Source of the DNA: Planctomycetales bacterium ZRK34
GTDB taxonomy: Bacteria > Planctomycetota > Phycisphaerae > Phycisphaerales > Zrk34
Direction: 5' to 3'
Assembly: GCA_014873095.1 (NCBI GenBank)
Contig: CP050848.1
Location: 4,213,850-4,277,849, forward strand
Length of the DNA stretch: 64,000 nt
This document shows, piece by piece, positions 8,971-17,227 of this stretch (position 1 is its first letter; each line of letters opens with the position of its first letter). A program made the position numbers and the translations under genes. The notes under the pieces were generated by a model that searched no databases, was not told where the DNA came from, and saw only the letters and a program-made list of their open reading frames with translations.

Positions 8971-9250
8971 TTACAGATATGTGATAATGCCGCCGGTGCT
9001 GACGAACATGGCGAGCCGCTTGAGCGTATGTTCCGCCTGGCAACGCAGCGAGTGGCTACCATCATCCAGTGCGAAGTGCTCCAACATCAACAGGCGACGT
9101 TCCTCGCCCGGGGAGCGCCTTGGTCGGGTTGATTAATATCACATCCTTGGCCGCCGTCAGATCGAGGTTGCCGTGCGAACCATACGCCGCATCGGCCAGT
9201 ACCTACGTAAGCTTGTGGTCGCGCGACGTCAGATCCGCCAGCGCCCAGCG
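8971..9250 (-). pseudogene. Decayed transposase-like gene remnant
   Basis: On the minus strand one frame gives ALADLTSRDHKLT, a stop, then VLADAAYGSHGNLDLTAAKD. One base shift later another frame gives GEERRLLMLEHFALDDGSHS and QAEHTLKRLAMFVSTGGIIT before a TAA at 8971-8973. VLADAAYGS is reminiscent of the second catalytic Asp region of DDE transposases. With an internal stop and a frameshift it cannot encode an intact protein. The transposase identity is tentative. Confidence 0.4.
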
Positions 9251-9584
9251 CCGGCCCGAAGCATTGCGCGTCTGCGACCGTCATCTTACCCACCGACGCA
9301 CCCGTGATCTGATTCGACTTCGACGCTTGCGCGGCACCACGTCGCTCGCAAATTTGCGGCCGTCAAAACCGGCTAGCGCCGCTGCTCCTTGACGAGCCCG
9401 ATTGTTTCGCCCAGGTCGACAGTTGGCTACCTGGCGCTGCCCGAAGCGCCACCCGCCGATTGCCCGATCTGCAAAGACAGATCAGAACTGGTCGACCATC
9501 ATGCGGATGTTGGTTGCATGATGTCCAAGCGCGCAGGCCAAAAACCGCTCTGACATCGCGCCGCCAAAGACATAGGAGTTTTCC
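9251..9584. other. Intergenic stretch, no supported gene
   Basis: No frame in these 334 bases has convincing protein character. The left part may be more of the decayed gene next to it. The right end holds the ribosome binding site TAGGAG (about 9573-9578) for the oxidoreductase gene at 9585. Confidence 0.5.
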
Positions 9585-10913
9585 GTGACTCAATCACGCT
9601 CCGTCGTCCGTCGTCGCACGGTTCTCAAAGCCGCCGCAGCGATCTCCGCTCCGTATTTTGTTCCGGCCCACGTGCTGGGTCAGAATGCCCCCTCCAACAC
9701 GCTCCGCATCGGCAGCATCGGCACCGGCCGCATGGGCCGTGGCGACATGCGGGAAGCGGTCTACCGCGGGCTCGACTCGAAGCTGAACGCGCGCGTCGTG
9801 GCTGTGGCCGACGTGAACATCAAACGGGCCCAACAGGCCAAAGACACCATCGAAGACATCTATGAGAAGAAGCTCGGCGCCGGCAAGTACGAGTCCGTAA
9901 AGGCCTATCAGGACTTCCGCGAACTACTCGCCCGTGACGATATCGACGGCGTGACGATCTCCACGCCCGATCATCAGCACGCGCTGTGCGGCGTCGCCGC
10001 CGCCAACGCCGGCAAGGACATCTACATTCAAAAGCCCTTCACGTACTCGATCGTCGAAGGCCAGAAGCTCGTCGCGGCCGTGCGCAAGAACAAGGTGGTG
10101 CTGCAGACCGGATCGCAGCAGCGCAGCGATCAGCGTTTCCGCCGTGTGTGCGAGTTGGTCCGCAACGAATACATCGGCAAGCTGCAGTCCGTCGAGGTCG
10201 TGATCCCCACCGACCGCGGCAGGGCCGATCCGGCGCCGATGCCCGTGCCGGAGAACCTGAACTACGACCTGTGGATGGGGCCGACTTCCGTCGAGCCGTA
10301 CTGCGAAGCCCGCGTGCACTCACATCACCACTACAACCGGCCGGGCTGGTTGCAGATCGAGAAGTACTGCCGTGGGATGATCACCGGCTGGGGCGCCCAC
10401 ATGTACGACATCGCGCAGTGGGGACTCGGCACCGACTTCGACTCGGGCCCGATCAGCATCACGGCCAAGGGCGAATTCCCCGATCGCGGGCTGTTCGATG
10501 TGCACGTGGGCTACAGCGCCGAGGCTGAGTACGCCAATGGTGTGAAGATGATCTCGCACAACGGCGACGCCGGCGTCAAATTCATCGGCGATAAGGCCTG
10601 GGTGTGGGTCACGCGCGGCAAGTGGGACGCCAGCGATAAGGACATCCTCCGCACACAGTTCAAGGACTCGGACATTCATCTGTCGGTCAGCCGCAATCAC
10701 ATGATGAACTTCCTTGAGTGCATGCGAACGCGCAAGGACCCGATCGCTCCCGCGGAGGTCGGCCACCGGTCCAACAGCGTCTGTGTCATTCATCACATCG
10801 CGATGAAACTCGGCCGCAAGCTCCAGTGGGACCCCAAAACCGAGCAGTTCGTCAATGACGCCGAAGCGAACAAGATGCTCGACTTCGACCATCGCGAACC
10901 GTACACCGTTTGA
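9585..10913 (+). CDS. Gfo/Idh/MocA-family oxidoreductase, Tat-exported
   Basis: NAD(P)-dependent sugar or inositol oxidoreductase type. The N-terminus RSVVRRRTVLKAAAAISAPY is a twin-arginine signal, and the Rossmann fold follows with RIGSIGTGRMGRGD. The catalytic region has IQKPFTYSIVEGQKLVAAVR (the EKP-like motif with Gln-Lys-Pro). The C-terminus HHIAMKLGRKLQWDPKTEQF is typical of the planctomycete exported branch. GTG at 9585 is preceded by AGGAG. The 442 residues are normal for the family. It is followed after 14 bp by a DUF6807 gene and a broken enolase gene, a combination that suggests a small sugar-acid pathway. Confidence 0.88.
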   Translation: MTQSRSVVRRRTVLKAAAAISAPYFVPAHVLGQNAPSNTLRIGSIGTGRMGRGDMREAVYRGLDSKLNARVVAVADVNIKRAQQAKDTIEDIYEKKLGAGKYESVKAYQDFRELLARDDIDGVTISTPDHQHALCGVAAANAGKDIYIQKPFTYSIVEGQKLVAAVRKNKVVLQTGSQQRSDQRFRRVCELVRNEYIGKLQSVEVVIPTDRGRADPAPMPVPENLNYDLWMGPTSVEPYCEARVHSHHHYNRPGWLQIEKYCRGMITGWGAHMYDIAQWGLGTDFDSGPISITAKGEFPDRGLFDVHVGYSAEAEYANGVKMISHNGDAGVKFIGDKAWVWVTRGKWDASDKDILRTQFKDSDIHLSVSRNHMMNFLECMRTRKDPIAPAEVGHRSNSVCVIHHIAMKLGRKLQWDPKTEQFVNDAEANKMLDFDHREPYTV

Positions 10914-10927
10914 TAAAGCGGAACATC

Positions 10928-11911
10928 ATGAAAACAGGAAAACAGAAGATGACTGCGAAGACTGTCACATGCGCGGTGCTGATGAGTGTGATCGCTGCGA
11001 CGGCGCAGGCCGCGCCACCGGTGCATATCCAACAAGACGACGCCGCCGGCACTTTAACGGTGAACATCAGCGACAAGCTGGCGATGCAATACCAGTACGG
11101 CGATCAGTGGGCGATCCCACACTTCTGGCCGGTCAATACCCCGTCGGGCAAGAATCTGCTGGAGCAGAAAGCGCAGCCGCCGGAAAAATTCCCACACCAC
11201 CGGGCGATGTGGGTCGTCGACCATGTGAGGTTGGCCGGTCAGCCGGACGTCGATTTCTACCACGAGTGGAGGAACTACATCGACAGGGCTCACCCGGAAA
11301 AAGGCCACAAGCACTACATCCGTCATCAGGCGTTCGACAATGTGAAATCGGACGGCGAGAGCGCGTCGTATGACGAGTCGCTGAAGTGGATCGTGAATCA
11401 GCAGACGCCGGTGCTCGACGAGCACCGTCACGTGAAGGTTCACGCGCTGGGCGAAGGCGAATACCTGATCGACTGGTCATGGAAGCTGACCGCGTCGTAT
11501 GGCGACGTGAGGTTCAACAGCGACTGGGTGCACTACGCCTGGCCGTATGTGCGCATCAATCACACGTTCAACGGCGAACACGGCGGCACCATCACTGCCG
11601 ACAACGGTGACACCGGTCGGAAAGACACCGACGGCAAGTACTACAACTGGATCGACTACTCCAACACCGTCGACGGAACCCCGGAGGGGCTGGCGGTGTT
11701 CATCTACCCCGATGGCGAAAAGCACAAGTGGCTGACGCGCGAGTACGGGTGCTTCGGTCCGCGGCGCGCCGACGCGTTCAGCGGCACGCACTTCATGCTG
11801 AAAAAAGGCGAGTCGATCGGCGGCCACGTCGGTATCCTCGTACACCGCGGCAATGTAACCGATGGAAAAGTTGCCGAGCGATACGCGCAGTACGTCGAGG
11901 GTAAACTGTGA
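10928..11911 (+). CDS. DUF6807 (PmoA-like) exported protein
   Basis: Secreted or periplasmic beta-sandwich protein of the DUF6807 family, which was once named PmoA but is not a methane oxygenase. A signal peptide (TVTCAVLMSVIAATAQA) is followed by the family's HFWPVNTPSGKNLLEQ, FPHHRAMWVVDHV and a later EGLAVFIYPDG segment. These proteins commonly occur beside Gfo/Idh oxidoreductases in Planctomycetes and Bacteroidetes sugar clusters; the activity is unknown. ATG 10928 is used; a TTG at 10910 overlaps the upstream stop, and ATG 10949 has a clearer AGAAG site. The stop overlaps the GTG of the following pseudogene. Confidence 0.8.
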   Translation: MKTGKQKMTAKTVTCAVLMSVIAATAQAAPPVHIQQDDAAGTLTVNISDKLAMQYQYGDQWAIPHFWPVNTPSGKNLLEQKAQPPEKFPHHRAMWVVDHVRLAGQPDVDFYHEWRNYIDRAHPEKGHKHYIRHQAFDNVKSDGESASYDESLKWIVNQQTPVLDEHRHVKVHALGEGEYLIDWSWKLTASYGDVRFNSDWVHYAWPYVRINHTFNGEHGGTITADNGDTGRKDTDGKYYNWIDYSNTVDGTPEGLAVFIYPDGEKHKWLTREYGCFGPRRADAFSGTHFMLKKGESIGGHVGILVHRGNVTDGKVAERYAQYVEGKL

Positions 11912-12171
11912 AATTGACACGCCGAACATTTGTTGCAGCGGTCGCCGGGAGCGGTGCGATGACGAAGATCGAAATAATCGAGTCGTTGCCGATGCGATAG
12001 CCGATGACGGGGCGCTTCGAATTCTTCATCGGCCCACATGGATCAACCAGCCGCGCGGCGGTGATCGTCAACGCGACTGCCGACGACGGCACGTTGCGGC
12101 GGTCTGATGTCGAATCGTCAGCGGATCGAATACTGTCTCAAACACGAACGGATCTGGCCCGGTGGCGATGA
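11908..12171 (+). pseudogene. Enolase-superfamily (mandelate racemase-like) gene remnant
   Basis: The GTG at 11908 overlaps the DUF6807 stop and begins MKLTRRTFVAAVAGSGAMTK, then KIEIIESLPMR, a TAG at 11998-12000, and in the same frame PMTGRFEFFIGPHGSTSRAA and VIVNATADDGTLRR. This matches the beginning of mandelate racemase/muconate lactonizing-type enzymes (usually RYPMxGRFxFF), with a Tyr codon changed to TAG. The barrel and catalytic Lys/Asp residues are gone. It was the third gene of the oxidoreductase operon. Confidence 0.55.
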
Positions 12172-12359
12172 CGCGGGTGGTCTTTGATTTTCTCCCACAG
12201 CGGCGCCGAGCGAACGCATTCTCAGAATTCACGAAGCCCGGCGTCTGTGATGGATGCCATCGAGGCGCAGCGAATTAATCGTGGGCAAAGGTGTTAAAGC
12301 CGGTTTCGAAGATGGAATCGAGCATATTGACAATCTCTCAACGAGTGCATATTATGTTC

Positions 12360-12375
12360 AAATGTTCAAACATTT
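12360..12375. promoter_or_regulatory. Inverted repeat, possible GntR operator
   Basis: AAATGTTCAAACATTT: seven-base arms around CA. It lies just before a GGAG site and a TTG start, upstream of an operon that encodes a GntR regulator as its second gene. Operators of this family are short AT-containing palindromes, so autoregulation is plausible but unproven. Confidence 0.4.
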
Positions 12376-12386
12376 GGAGTGTTGCA

Positions 12387-12956
12387 TTGTCCGCAATTTC
12401 TGACACGCTGTATCGCATTGGCCACACCGGCCAACTGGAAGGGCCAGAGTTGGCGACGTCGCAGCGGACGATCGGCGATCTGTCGGGTGTTTTTGAGAAT
12501 GAAGCGGCGCGCCAGGCGATGTCGGCCGATCGAGTGGTTTATCGGGTGACGGCTTGCATGCCGGTGCCGGACGGAACACCCGGGGGGCTCTATTTCGGCA
12601 CGTCATTCATCGAGTCGGGCCGTGTGGGTGATGAGTATTTCATGACGCGAGGGCATTGGCACCGCAAGATCGACACGGCCGAATACTACTGGGGCATTGC
12701 CGGCGAGGGTGTGCTCATTCTGATGGACGAGGCGCGGCGGTGTTGGGCTGAGCGTGTGGTGCCGGGTTCGTTGCACTACATTCCCGGACGGGTGGCGCAT
12801 CGGCTGGCGAACGTTGGCGATCAGATGTTGGCCGTCGGCGCGTGCTGGGGATCGGAGGCCGGTCACGACTACGCCGCCATCGAACGCGACGGTTTCTCGG
12901 CCCGTCTCAAATCGATTGACGGCGCGCCCACGCTTGTGGAGGCTTGCACATCATGA
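12387..12956 (+). CDS. Cupin-type phosphoglucose isomerase-like protein (first copy)
   Basis: Probable cytosolic sugar-phosphate aldose/ketose isomerase of the archaeal-type cupin PGI family. The metal-binding cupin motif is seen as YFMTRGHWHRKIDTAEYYWG (two His, Glu) with a later His in YIPGRVAHRLANVGDQ. The start is uncertain: TTG 12387 has GGAG seven bases upstream and lies just after a palindrome; ATG 12354 would place the palindrome inside the gene. It is the first gene of a tight operon with the GntR regulator (4-bp overlap). A second cupin isomerase is encoded at 16413, so the two may act on different sugars. Confidence 0.75.
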   Translation: MSAISDTLYRIGHTGQLEGPELATSQRTIGDLSGVFENEAARQAMSADRVVYRVTACMPVPDGTPGGLYFGTSFIESGRVGDEYFMTRGHWHRKIDTAEYYWGIAGEGVLILMDEARRCWAERVVPGSLHYIPGRVAHRLANVGDQMLAVGACWGSEAGHDYAAIERDGFSARLKSIDGAPTLVEACTS

Positions 12957-13693
12957 CGCTGTCGATCGATCCAGGTCATTCGGTACCGCTGCACGCGCAG
13001 GTGGAGTCTCTGCTTCGGACAATGATCCGCGAGCCGGCTTACCGCAAGGGCAAACTGCTGCCGCCGGAGACGGAACTGGCGATGCGCCTGGGGATCAGTC
13101 GAAGCACGCTTCGCGCGGGCATCGAGCGGTTGGTCAACGAGGGTTTGCTCGTCCGCAAGCGCGGTCACGGTACGCGTGTAGTGCCACCGGGCACGCACAG
13201 TTCGCGCATGGAATCATGGGAGAGTTTTACGCGTGAAATGGCGGCCCAAGGCGTTGCGGTGCAGACATTTACGACGCAGTACGAGTTGCGCCGGGCTCCG
13301 GCGGTCGTCGCCGATGCCTTCGAAATCAAACGTAACACGCGCATTTATGTGTTGGAGCGCGTCCGCGGGTTCGAGGACAAGCGCGTCGTGCATTTTCTTT
13401 CGTGGTTTCATCCTCGGCTGAAACTGACTGGCGATGAGGACTTCGCGCGGCCGCTCTACGAAGTGCTCGAATCGACATGTTGCGTTCGCGCTCAACATTC
13501 GCATGAATGCATCACGGCGGTGGCAGCCGATGATGTGTTGGCTGGGGCACTGGAGGTGCCGGTCGGCGCGCCGCTGCTGAAGCGTGAGCGCCGCGTGACG
13601 GATCCGGGCGATCGACCGATTGAATACGCGATCAACCACTATCGCTGCGATCGTTTCGAATACACGATCGACATCACGAGGAAGACGCCATGA
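12953..13693 (+). CDS. GntR-family regulator with UTRA ligand domain
   Basis: Transcription factor of the HutC type. The winged helix is residues 10-75 (KGKLLPPETELAMRLGISRS, TLRAGIERLVNEGLLVRKRG, HGTRV), followed by a UTRA sensor domain (ERVRGFEDKRVVHFLSWFHP; GAPLLKRERRVTDPGDRPIE) that in relatives binds a sugar phosphate or small effector. The ATG overlaps the upstream stop (ATGA) and the stop overlaps the ROK gene in the same way. It probably controls this operon through the inverted repeat at 12360. Confidence 0.9.
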   Translation: MTLSIDPGHSVPLHAQVESLLRTMIREPAYRKGKLLPPETELAMRLGISRSTLRAGIERLVNEGLLVRKRGHGTRVVPPGTHSSRMESWESFTREMAAQGVAVQTFTTQYELRRAPAVVADAFEIKRNTRIYVLERVRGFEDKRVVHFLSWFHPRLKLTGDEDFARPLYEVLESTCCVRAQHSHECITAVAADDVLAGALEVPVGAPLLKRERRVTDPGDRPIEYAINHYRCDRFEYTIDITRKTP

Positions 13694-14655
13694 GCGTGCT
13701 GGCTTGTGATGTCGGTGGGACACGGATCAAGGTGGGACTGGTGTCGGACGGTCAGTTGCTGGCGACGCAGACGCTGGATGCGGCGATTCAGGAGGGGTTA
13801 GGCCGGTCGCTGGTGCGAATTGGCGAAGCGCTGCAGGTGGTGTGTGAGCAGGCAGGGATCGAACCGTCTGCGTGCCGGGGCATCGGCATGGGACTGGCGG
13901 CGCTGGTGGATTGGCGGCAGTGTCGAGTCATCGATCCGCACAGCAAATACACCGACGCCGAGGCGGTGGACTTGAACGTCTGGGCGCGTGAAACATTCGG
14001 CCTGCCCCTGGCGGCGGATAACGATGCACGCGCGGCCTTGCTGGGCGAATGGACCTACGGCGCCGGACGTGGCAGCGACAACCTTGGCGTCATCACGTTG
14101 GGCACCGGCATCGGTACGGCGGTCGGGATCGATGGCCATGTGTTGCGTGGCCCAAATTTCCGGACTGGCAACTTTTGCGGCCACATGATCGTGGCGGCCG
14201 ACGGGCGGACGTGTGGTGTCTGCGGGATGCGCGGCTGTGTAGAAGCCGAGACCGGCAGCGCTCAACTGCCCGATGTCGCGCAGCGGATGTACGGCTTCGC
14301 GCAAAGCGCTTTGAGTCAATGCGATCGGATTGACTATGCGGCGGTTTGTCGCTGTGCCGCCGAAGTCGATCCGGTGGCGGCGGCGCTATTGGGGCGGGCG
14401 ACGTATCTGTGGAGTGTGCTGTGCGTGAACATGATCCATGCGTTCGACCTGGACCGCATTGTGTTCGGCGGCGGCGTCATGGGCAGCGCGGAAATGATCC
14501 TGCCGCCGATTCAAGAATTTGTCGATCGGCACGTGTGTGCCCCCGCCGGCGCCAGTCGCGTGCAGATCATTTCGGCCGAACAGCCGGATCACATGGCGTT
14601 GCTCGGATGCGAGGCGCTGGTCGATGAGAAGTTGAGCTTCAGTCATGCCGTGTAG
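13690..14655 (+). CDS. ROK-family sugar kinase
   Basis: ATP-dependent hexose kinase of the ROK family. The phosphate-binding motif LACDVGGTRIKVGLV is at the start, DNDARAALLGEWTYGAG carries the catalytic Asp region, LGVITLGTGIGTAVGIDG the second glycine loop, and CGVCGMRGCVEAETG the ROK zinc motif with its following Glu. There is no N-terminal DNA-binding domain, so it is an enzyme rather than a repressor. At 321 residues it is of normal length. Its place between isomerases and a sugar porter suggests phosphorylation of an imported hexose; which hexose cannot be told. Confidence 0.9.
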   Translation: MSVLACDVGGTRIKVGLVSDGQLLATQTLDAAIQEGLGRSLVRIGEALQVVCEQAGIEPSACRGIGMGLAALVDWRQCRVIDPHSKYTDAEAVDLNVWARETFGLPLAADNDARAALLGEWTYGAGRGSDNLGVITLGTGIGTAVGIDGHVLRGPNFRTGNFCGHMIVAADGRTCGVCGMRGCVEAETGSAQLPDVAQRMYGFAQSALSQCDRIDYAAVCRCAAEVDPVAAALLGRATYLWSVLCVNMIHAFDLDRIVFGGGVMGSAEMILPPIQEFVDRHVCAPAGASRVQIISAEQPDHMALLGCEALVDEKLSFSHAV

Positions 14656-16405
14656 AAAATCCAATTACGACAAGTTTCCCGCGGTGCATCTGTCGAATGC
14701 GGCCGCAAACATGGTGACAGGCTATCCGGCGATCATCCAACGATTGACCGAAACGCTGGCCGATCGCAGTGCCGGTCGCCAGACCCTGGTCGTCGATACT
14801 TATCCGGGCGTGGACGACCATGAGCTGCTCGACGCGCTGGTCGAAGGGCTCAAACCCGATCGCGTCATCAATACCCTCGACCTGAAAAAGTCCGAAGCGC
14901 AGACGCTGGCCATGCTCGATCGGTACCTGACTGACGACCGAATCTTCGGCGTGATGTCGTGCCATCAATTGGAAGAGTTCTTCGATGTGGATCAGCTCGC
15001 CGCGGCGCAGCGGACCGCCGAAACGTGGAGCGGCGGACTGCTGCTGGTCTACGGCGTCGGCGCGGCTCTGGTGATGCCCGGCGATGTGCTCGTTTACGCC
15101 GACCTCGCCCGCTGGGAGATTCAACTGCGCTACCGGCGCGGCATAGGCAACTGGGGCGCTGACAACGGCGACGAGGACTTTTTTCGCAAGTACAAGCGTA
15201 GCTACTTTGTCGAGTGGCGAGTCGCCGATCGGCACAAGTTTTCGATCTTCGACCAGTTCGATTTTCTGCTGGACACGAATCAGGTGAACGAGCCCAAGCT
15301 GCTGGCCGCTGAAACGGTGCACGACGGCCTTCGTCGCGCGGCGAGTCAGCCGTTTCGCGTGGTGCCATTTTTCGATCCGGCGCCGTGGGGCGGGCAGTGG
15401 ATGAAGCAGGTGTGCGATCTGGACCGTGACGCGGCGAACTTCGGCTGGTGCTTCGACTGCGTGCCGGAGGAAAACAGTCTCGCATTCGACATCGATGGGG
15501 CGCGCGTCGAGATGCCGTCGTTGAACCTGGTGTATCGCCACCCCGTCGAGCTGCTCGGTGACAAGGTGCATGCGCGATTCGGCCGGGAGTTTCCGATCCG
15601 ATTCGACTTTCTGGACACGATTGGCGGCGGCAACCTCAGCTTTCAGGTCCATCCGTTGACTGAATACATCCAGCAGACCTTCGGCATGCACTACACGCAG
15701 GACGAAAGCTACTACCTGCTGGACGCCGGCCTCGACGCGACGGTGTATCTCGGCCTCAAAGACGGTATCGATCGCGACCAGATGGTTCGCGATCTCCACA
15801 CGGCGCAGGCGTCGGCGGATCAACCGTTTCCGGCGGAAAAGTACGTCAATCGGTGGCCGGCGAAGAAACATGATCACTTTTTGATTCCCGCCGGGACGGT
15901 TCACTGCTCGGGTGCCGACGCCATGGTGCTGGAGATCAGCGCCACGCCGTATATTTTCACCTTCAAGATGTGGGACTGGGGGCGGCTTGGGCTTGACAGT
16001 CGGCCTCGTCCGGTGCATCTCCAGCACGCCGTGCCGAACATCCAGTGGGACCGCACGACCGACTGGGTTCAGCAGCAACTGATCGATCAGGTTCAGGATT
16101 TGGCCGAAGGCGACGGGTGGCGCGAGCAGCGCACGGGGCTTCACACGCGTGAGTTTATCGAAACGCGTCGCCACTGGTTCACCGGCCGGGTACCGCACAA
16201 CACCGACGGCGGCGTGAACGTGTTGAACCTGATCGATGGTGAGCAGGCGATTGTTGAAAGTCCGAGTGACGCTTTCAAACCCTTCATTGTGCACTACGCG
16301 GAAACTTTCATCGTGCCCGCATCAGTCGGCGCGTACACGATCCGCCCGCACGGTCTGGCCGAAGGCACCCAATGCGCCACCCTCAAAGCATTCATCAGAA
16401 CGTGA
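14645..16405 (+). CDS. Class I mannose-6-phosphate isomerase-like protein with extra N-terminal domain
   Basis: Residues 240-586 resemble the zinc-dependent type I phosphomannose isomerase: VPFFDPAPWGGQWMKQVCDL, GNLSFQVHPLTEYIQ (metal-binding His) and HDHFLIPAGTVHCSGADAMV. The first 230 residues (TLVVDTYPGVDDHELLDALV; FGVMSCHQLEEFFDVDQL) form a separate alpha/beta domain that looks like a P-loop nucleoside kinase fold without a recognisable GxxxxGK loop. This long form is, as far as I recall, found in Bacteroidetes and Planctomycetes. The gene overlaps the ROK gene by 11 bp. Confidence 0.75.
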   Translation: MPCRKSNYDKFPAVHLSNAAANMVTGYPAIIQRLTETLADRSAGRQTLVVDTYPGVDDHELLDALVEGLKPDRVINTLDLKKSEAQTLAMLDRYLTDDRIFGVMSCHQLEEFFDVDQLAAAQRTAETWSGGLLLVYGVGAALVMPGDVLVYADLARWEIQLRYRRGIGNWGADNGDEDFFRKYKRSYFVEWRVADRHKFSIFDQFDFLLDTNQVNEPKLLAAETVHDGLRRAASQPFRVVPFFDPAPWGGQWMKQVCDLDRDAANFGWCFDCVPEENSLAFDIDGARVEMPSLNLVYRHPVELLGDKVHARFGREFPIRFDFLDTIGGGNLSFQVHPLTEYIQQTFGMHYTQDESYYLLDAGLDATVYLGLKDGIDRDQMVRDLHTAQASADQPFPAEKYVNRWPAKKHDHFLIPAGTVHCSGADAMVLEISATPYIFTFKMWDWGRLGLDSRPRPVHLQHAVPNIQWDRTTDWVQQQLIDQVQDLAEGDGWREQRTGLHTREFIETRRHWFTGRVPHNTDGGVNVLNLIDGEQAIVESPSDAFKPFIVHYAETFIVPASVGAYTIRPHGLAEGTQCATLKAFIRT

Positions 16406-16412
16406 GTCCGTC

Positions 16413-17192
16413 ATGAGCTTTGACCCGCAACTCGACGTCACGCCCACGACCGCGCCACTCGGGTTTGGCTTCGGCGACTCATGCTTCGGGCCGCAGGTCG
16501 AATACCGCGGGCTGGACTCAATCCGCAAGAGTCTGCTGGATCCTGAATGCGACGGTCCAGACCCGGTGTACGCGATCGCGATGGATGTCGGCCGCGCGCA
16601 GGATCGTGATAAGCTGCTCGATCGGAATCTGCTGTTCGGCGTGGTGACCTATGCTGCCGGGCGACTGGGCACCGAGCCGGTACGGTCACAGGGGCACGTG
16701 CACAAGCCCTCGCCACGCAACGGCTGGTCGACGCCTGAGGTCTACGAAATCTGGCGCGGGCGAGCCGTGATCCTGATGCAGGAATCCGACGGCGACGCCC
16801 CCGGCCGATGCTTTGCGGTGCAGGCCGGACCGGGCGAGGTCGTGATTGTTCCGCCGGGCTGGGCGCACGCGACGATCAGCGCCGACCCGAATCAGCCGCT
16901 GAGTTTCGGAGCGTGGTGCGATCGCAACTACGGATTCATTTATGACGGGGTCCGCGCGCACGGCGGGCTGGCCTGGTTTGCACTGCTCGATGAAGCCGGC
17001 AAGCTGCGATGGCGGCGCAACCCGACGTATCAGAACTGTGAGCTGACGATCAAGTCGCCCCAGGACTATCGGGAACTCGGGCTCGAGCCCGGCGTGCCGA
17101 TTTACCGACAGTTCGAGCGTGACCTGGACCGCTTTCTATTTGTCGCCGAACCGCAACGCTGCGCCACGTACTGGGCGTCGTTCGTGCCTTGA
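16413..17192 (+). CDS. Cupin-type phosphoglucose isomerase-like protein (second copy)
   Basis: Has the cupin signature of archaeal-type PGI: GHVHKPSPRNGWSTPEVYEI (His, His and Glu ligands) and VIVPPGWAHATISADPNQ (His ligand), with the C-terminal region VPIYRQFERDLDRFLFVAEP. The ATG at 16413 was chosen because the first residues MSFDPQLDVTPTTAPLGFGF start a conserved-looking domain seven bases after the previous stop; the open frame extends further up inside the PMI gene. It differs clearly from the copy at 12387, so it is not a recent duplication. Confidence 0.75.
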   Translation: MSFDPQLDVTPTTAPLGFGFGDSCFGPQVEYRGLDSIRKSLLDPECDGPDPVYAIAMDVGRAQDRDKLLDRNLLFGVVTYAAGRLGTEPVRSQGHVHKPSPRNGWSTPEVYEIWRGRAVILMQESDGDAPGRCFAVQAGPGEVVIVPPGWAHATISADPNQPLSFGAWCDRNYGFIYDGVRAHGGLAWFALLDEAGKLRWRRNPTYQNCELTIKSPQDYRELGLEPGVPIYRQFERDLDRFLFVAEPQRCATYWASFVP

Positions 17193-17227
17193 GCCGGTCT
17201 GACCGGCGGGTGCTTGTGAGGTCCACC

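Noticed and set aside
10928..11911. Methane monooxygenase subunit (PmoA) as suggested by an old family name
   Set aside because: The protein has a signal peptide and a beta-sandwich without membrane helices or metal sites of methane monooxygenase. The name is a legacy label.
14639..16294. A 551-codon open frame on the minus strand
   Set aside because: It is opposite the PMI-like gene, which has clear motifs and operon overlaps. The minus frame has none.
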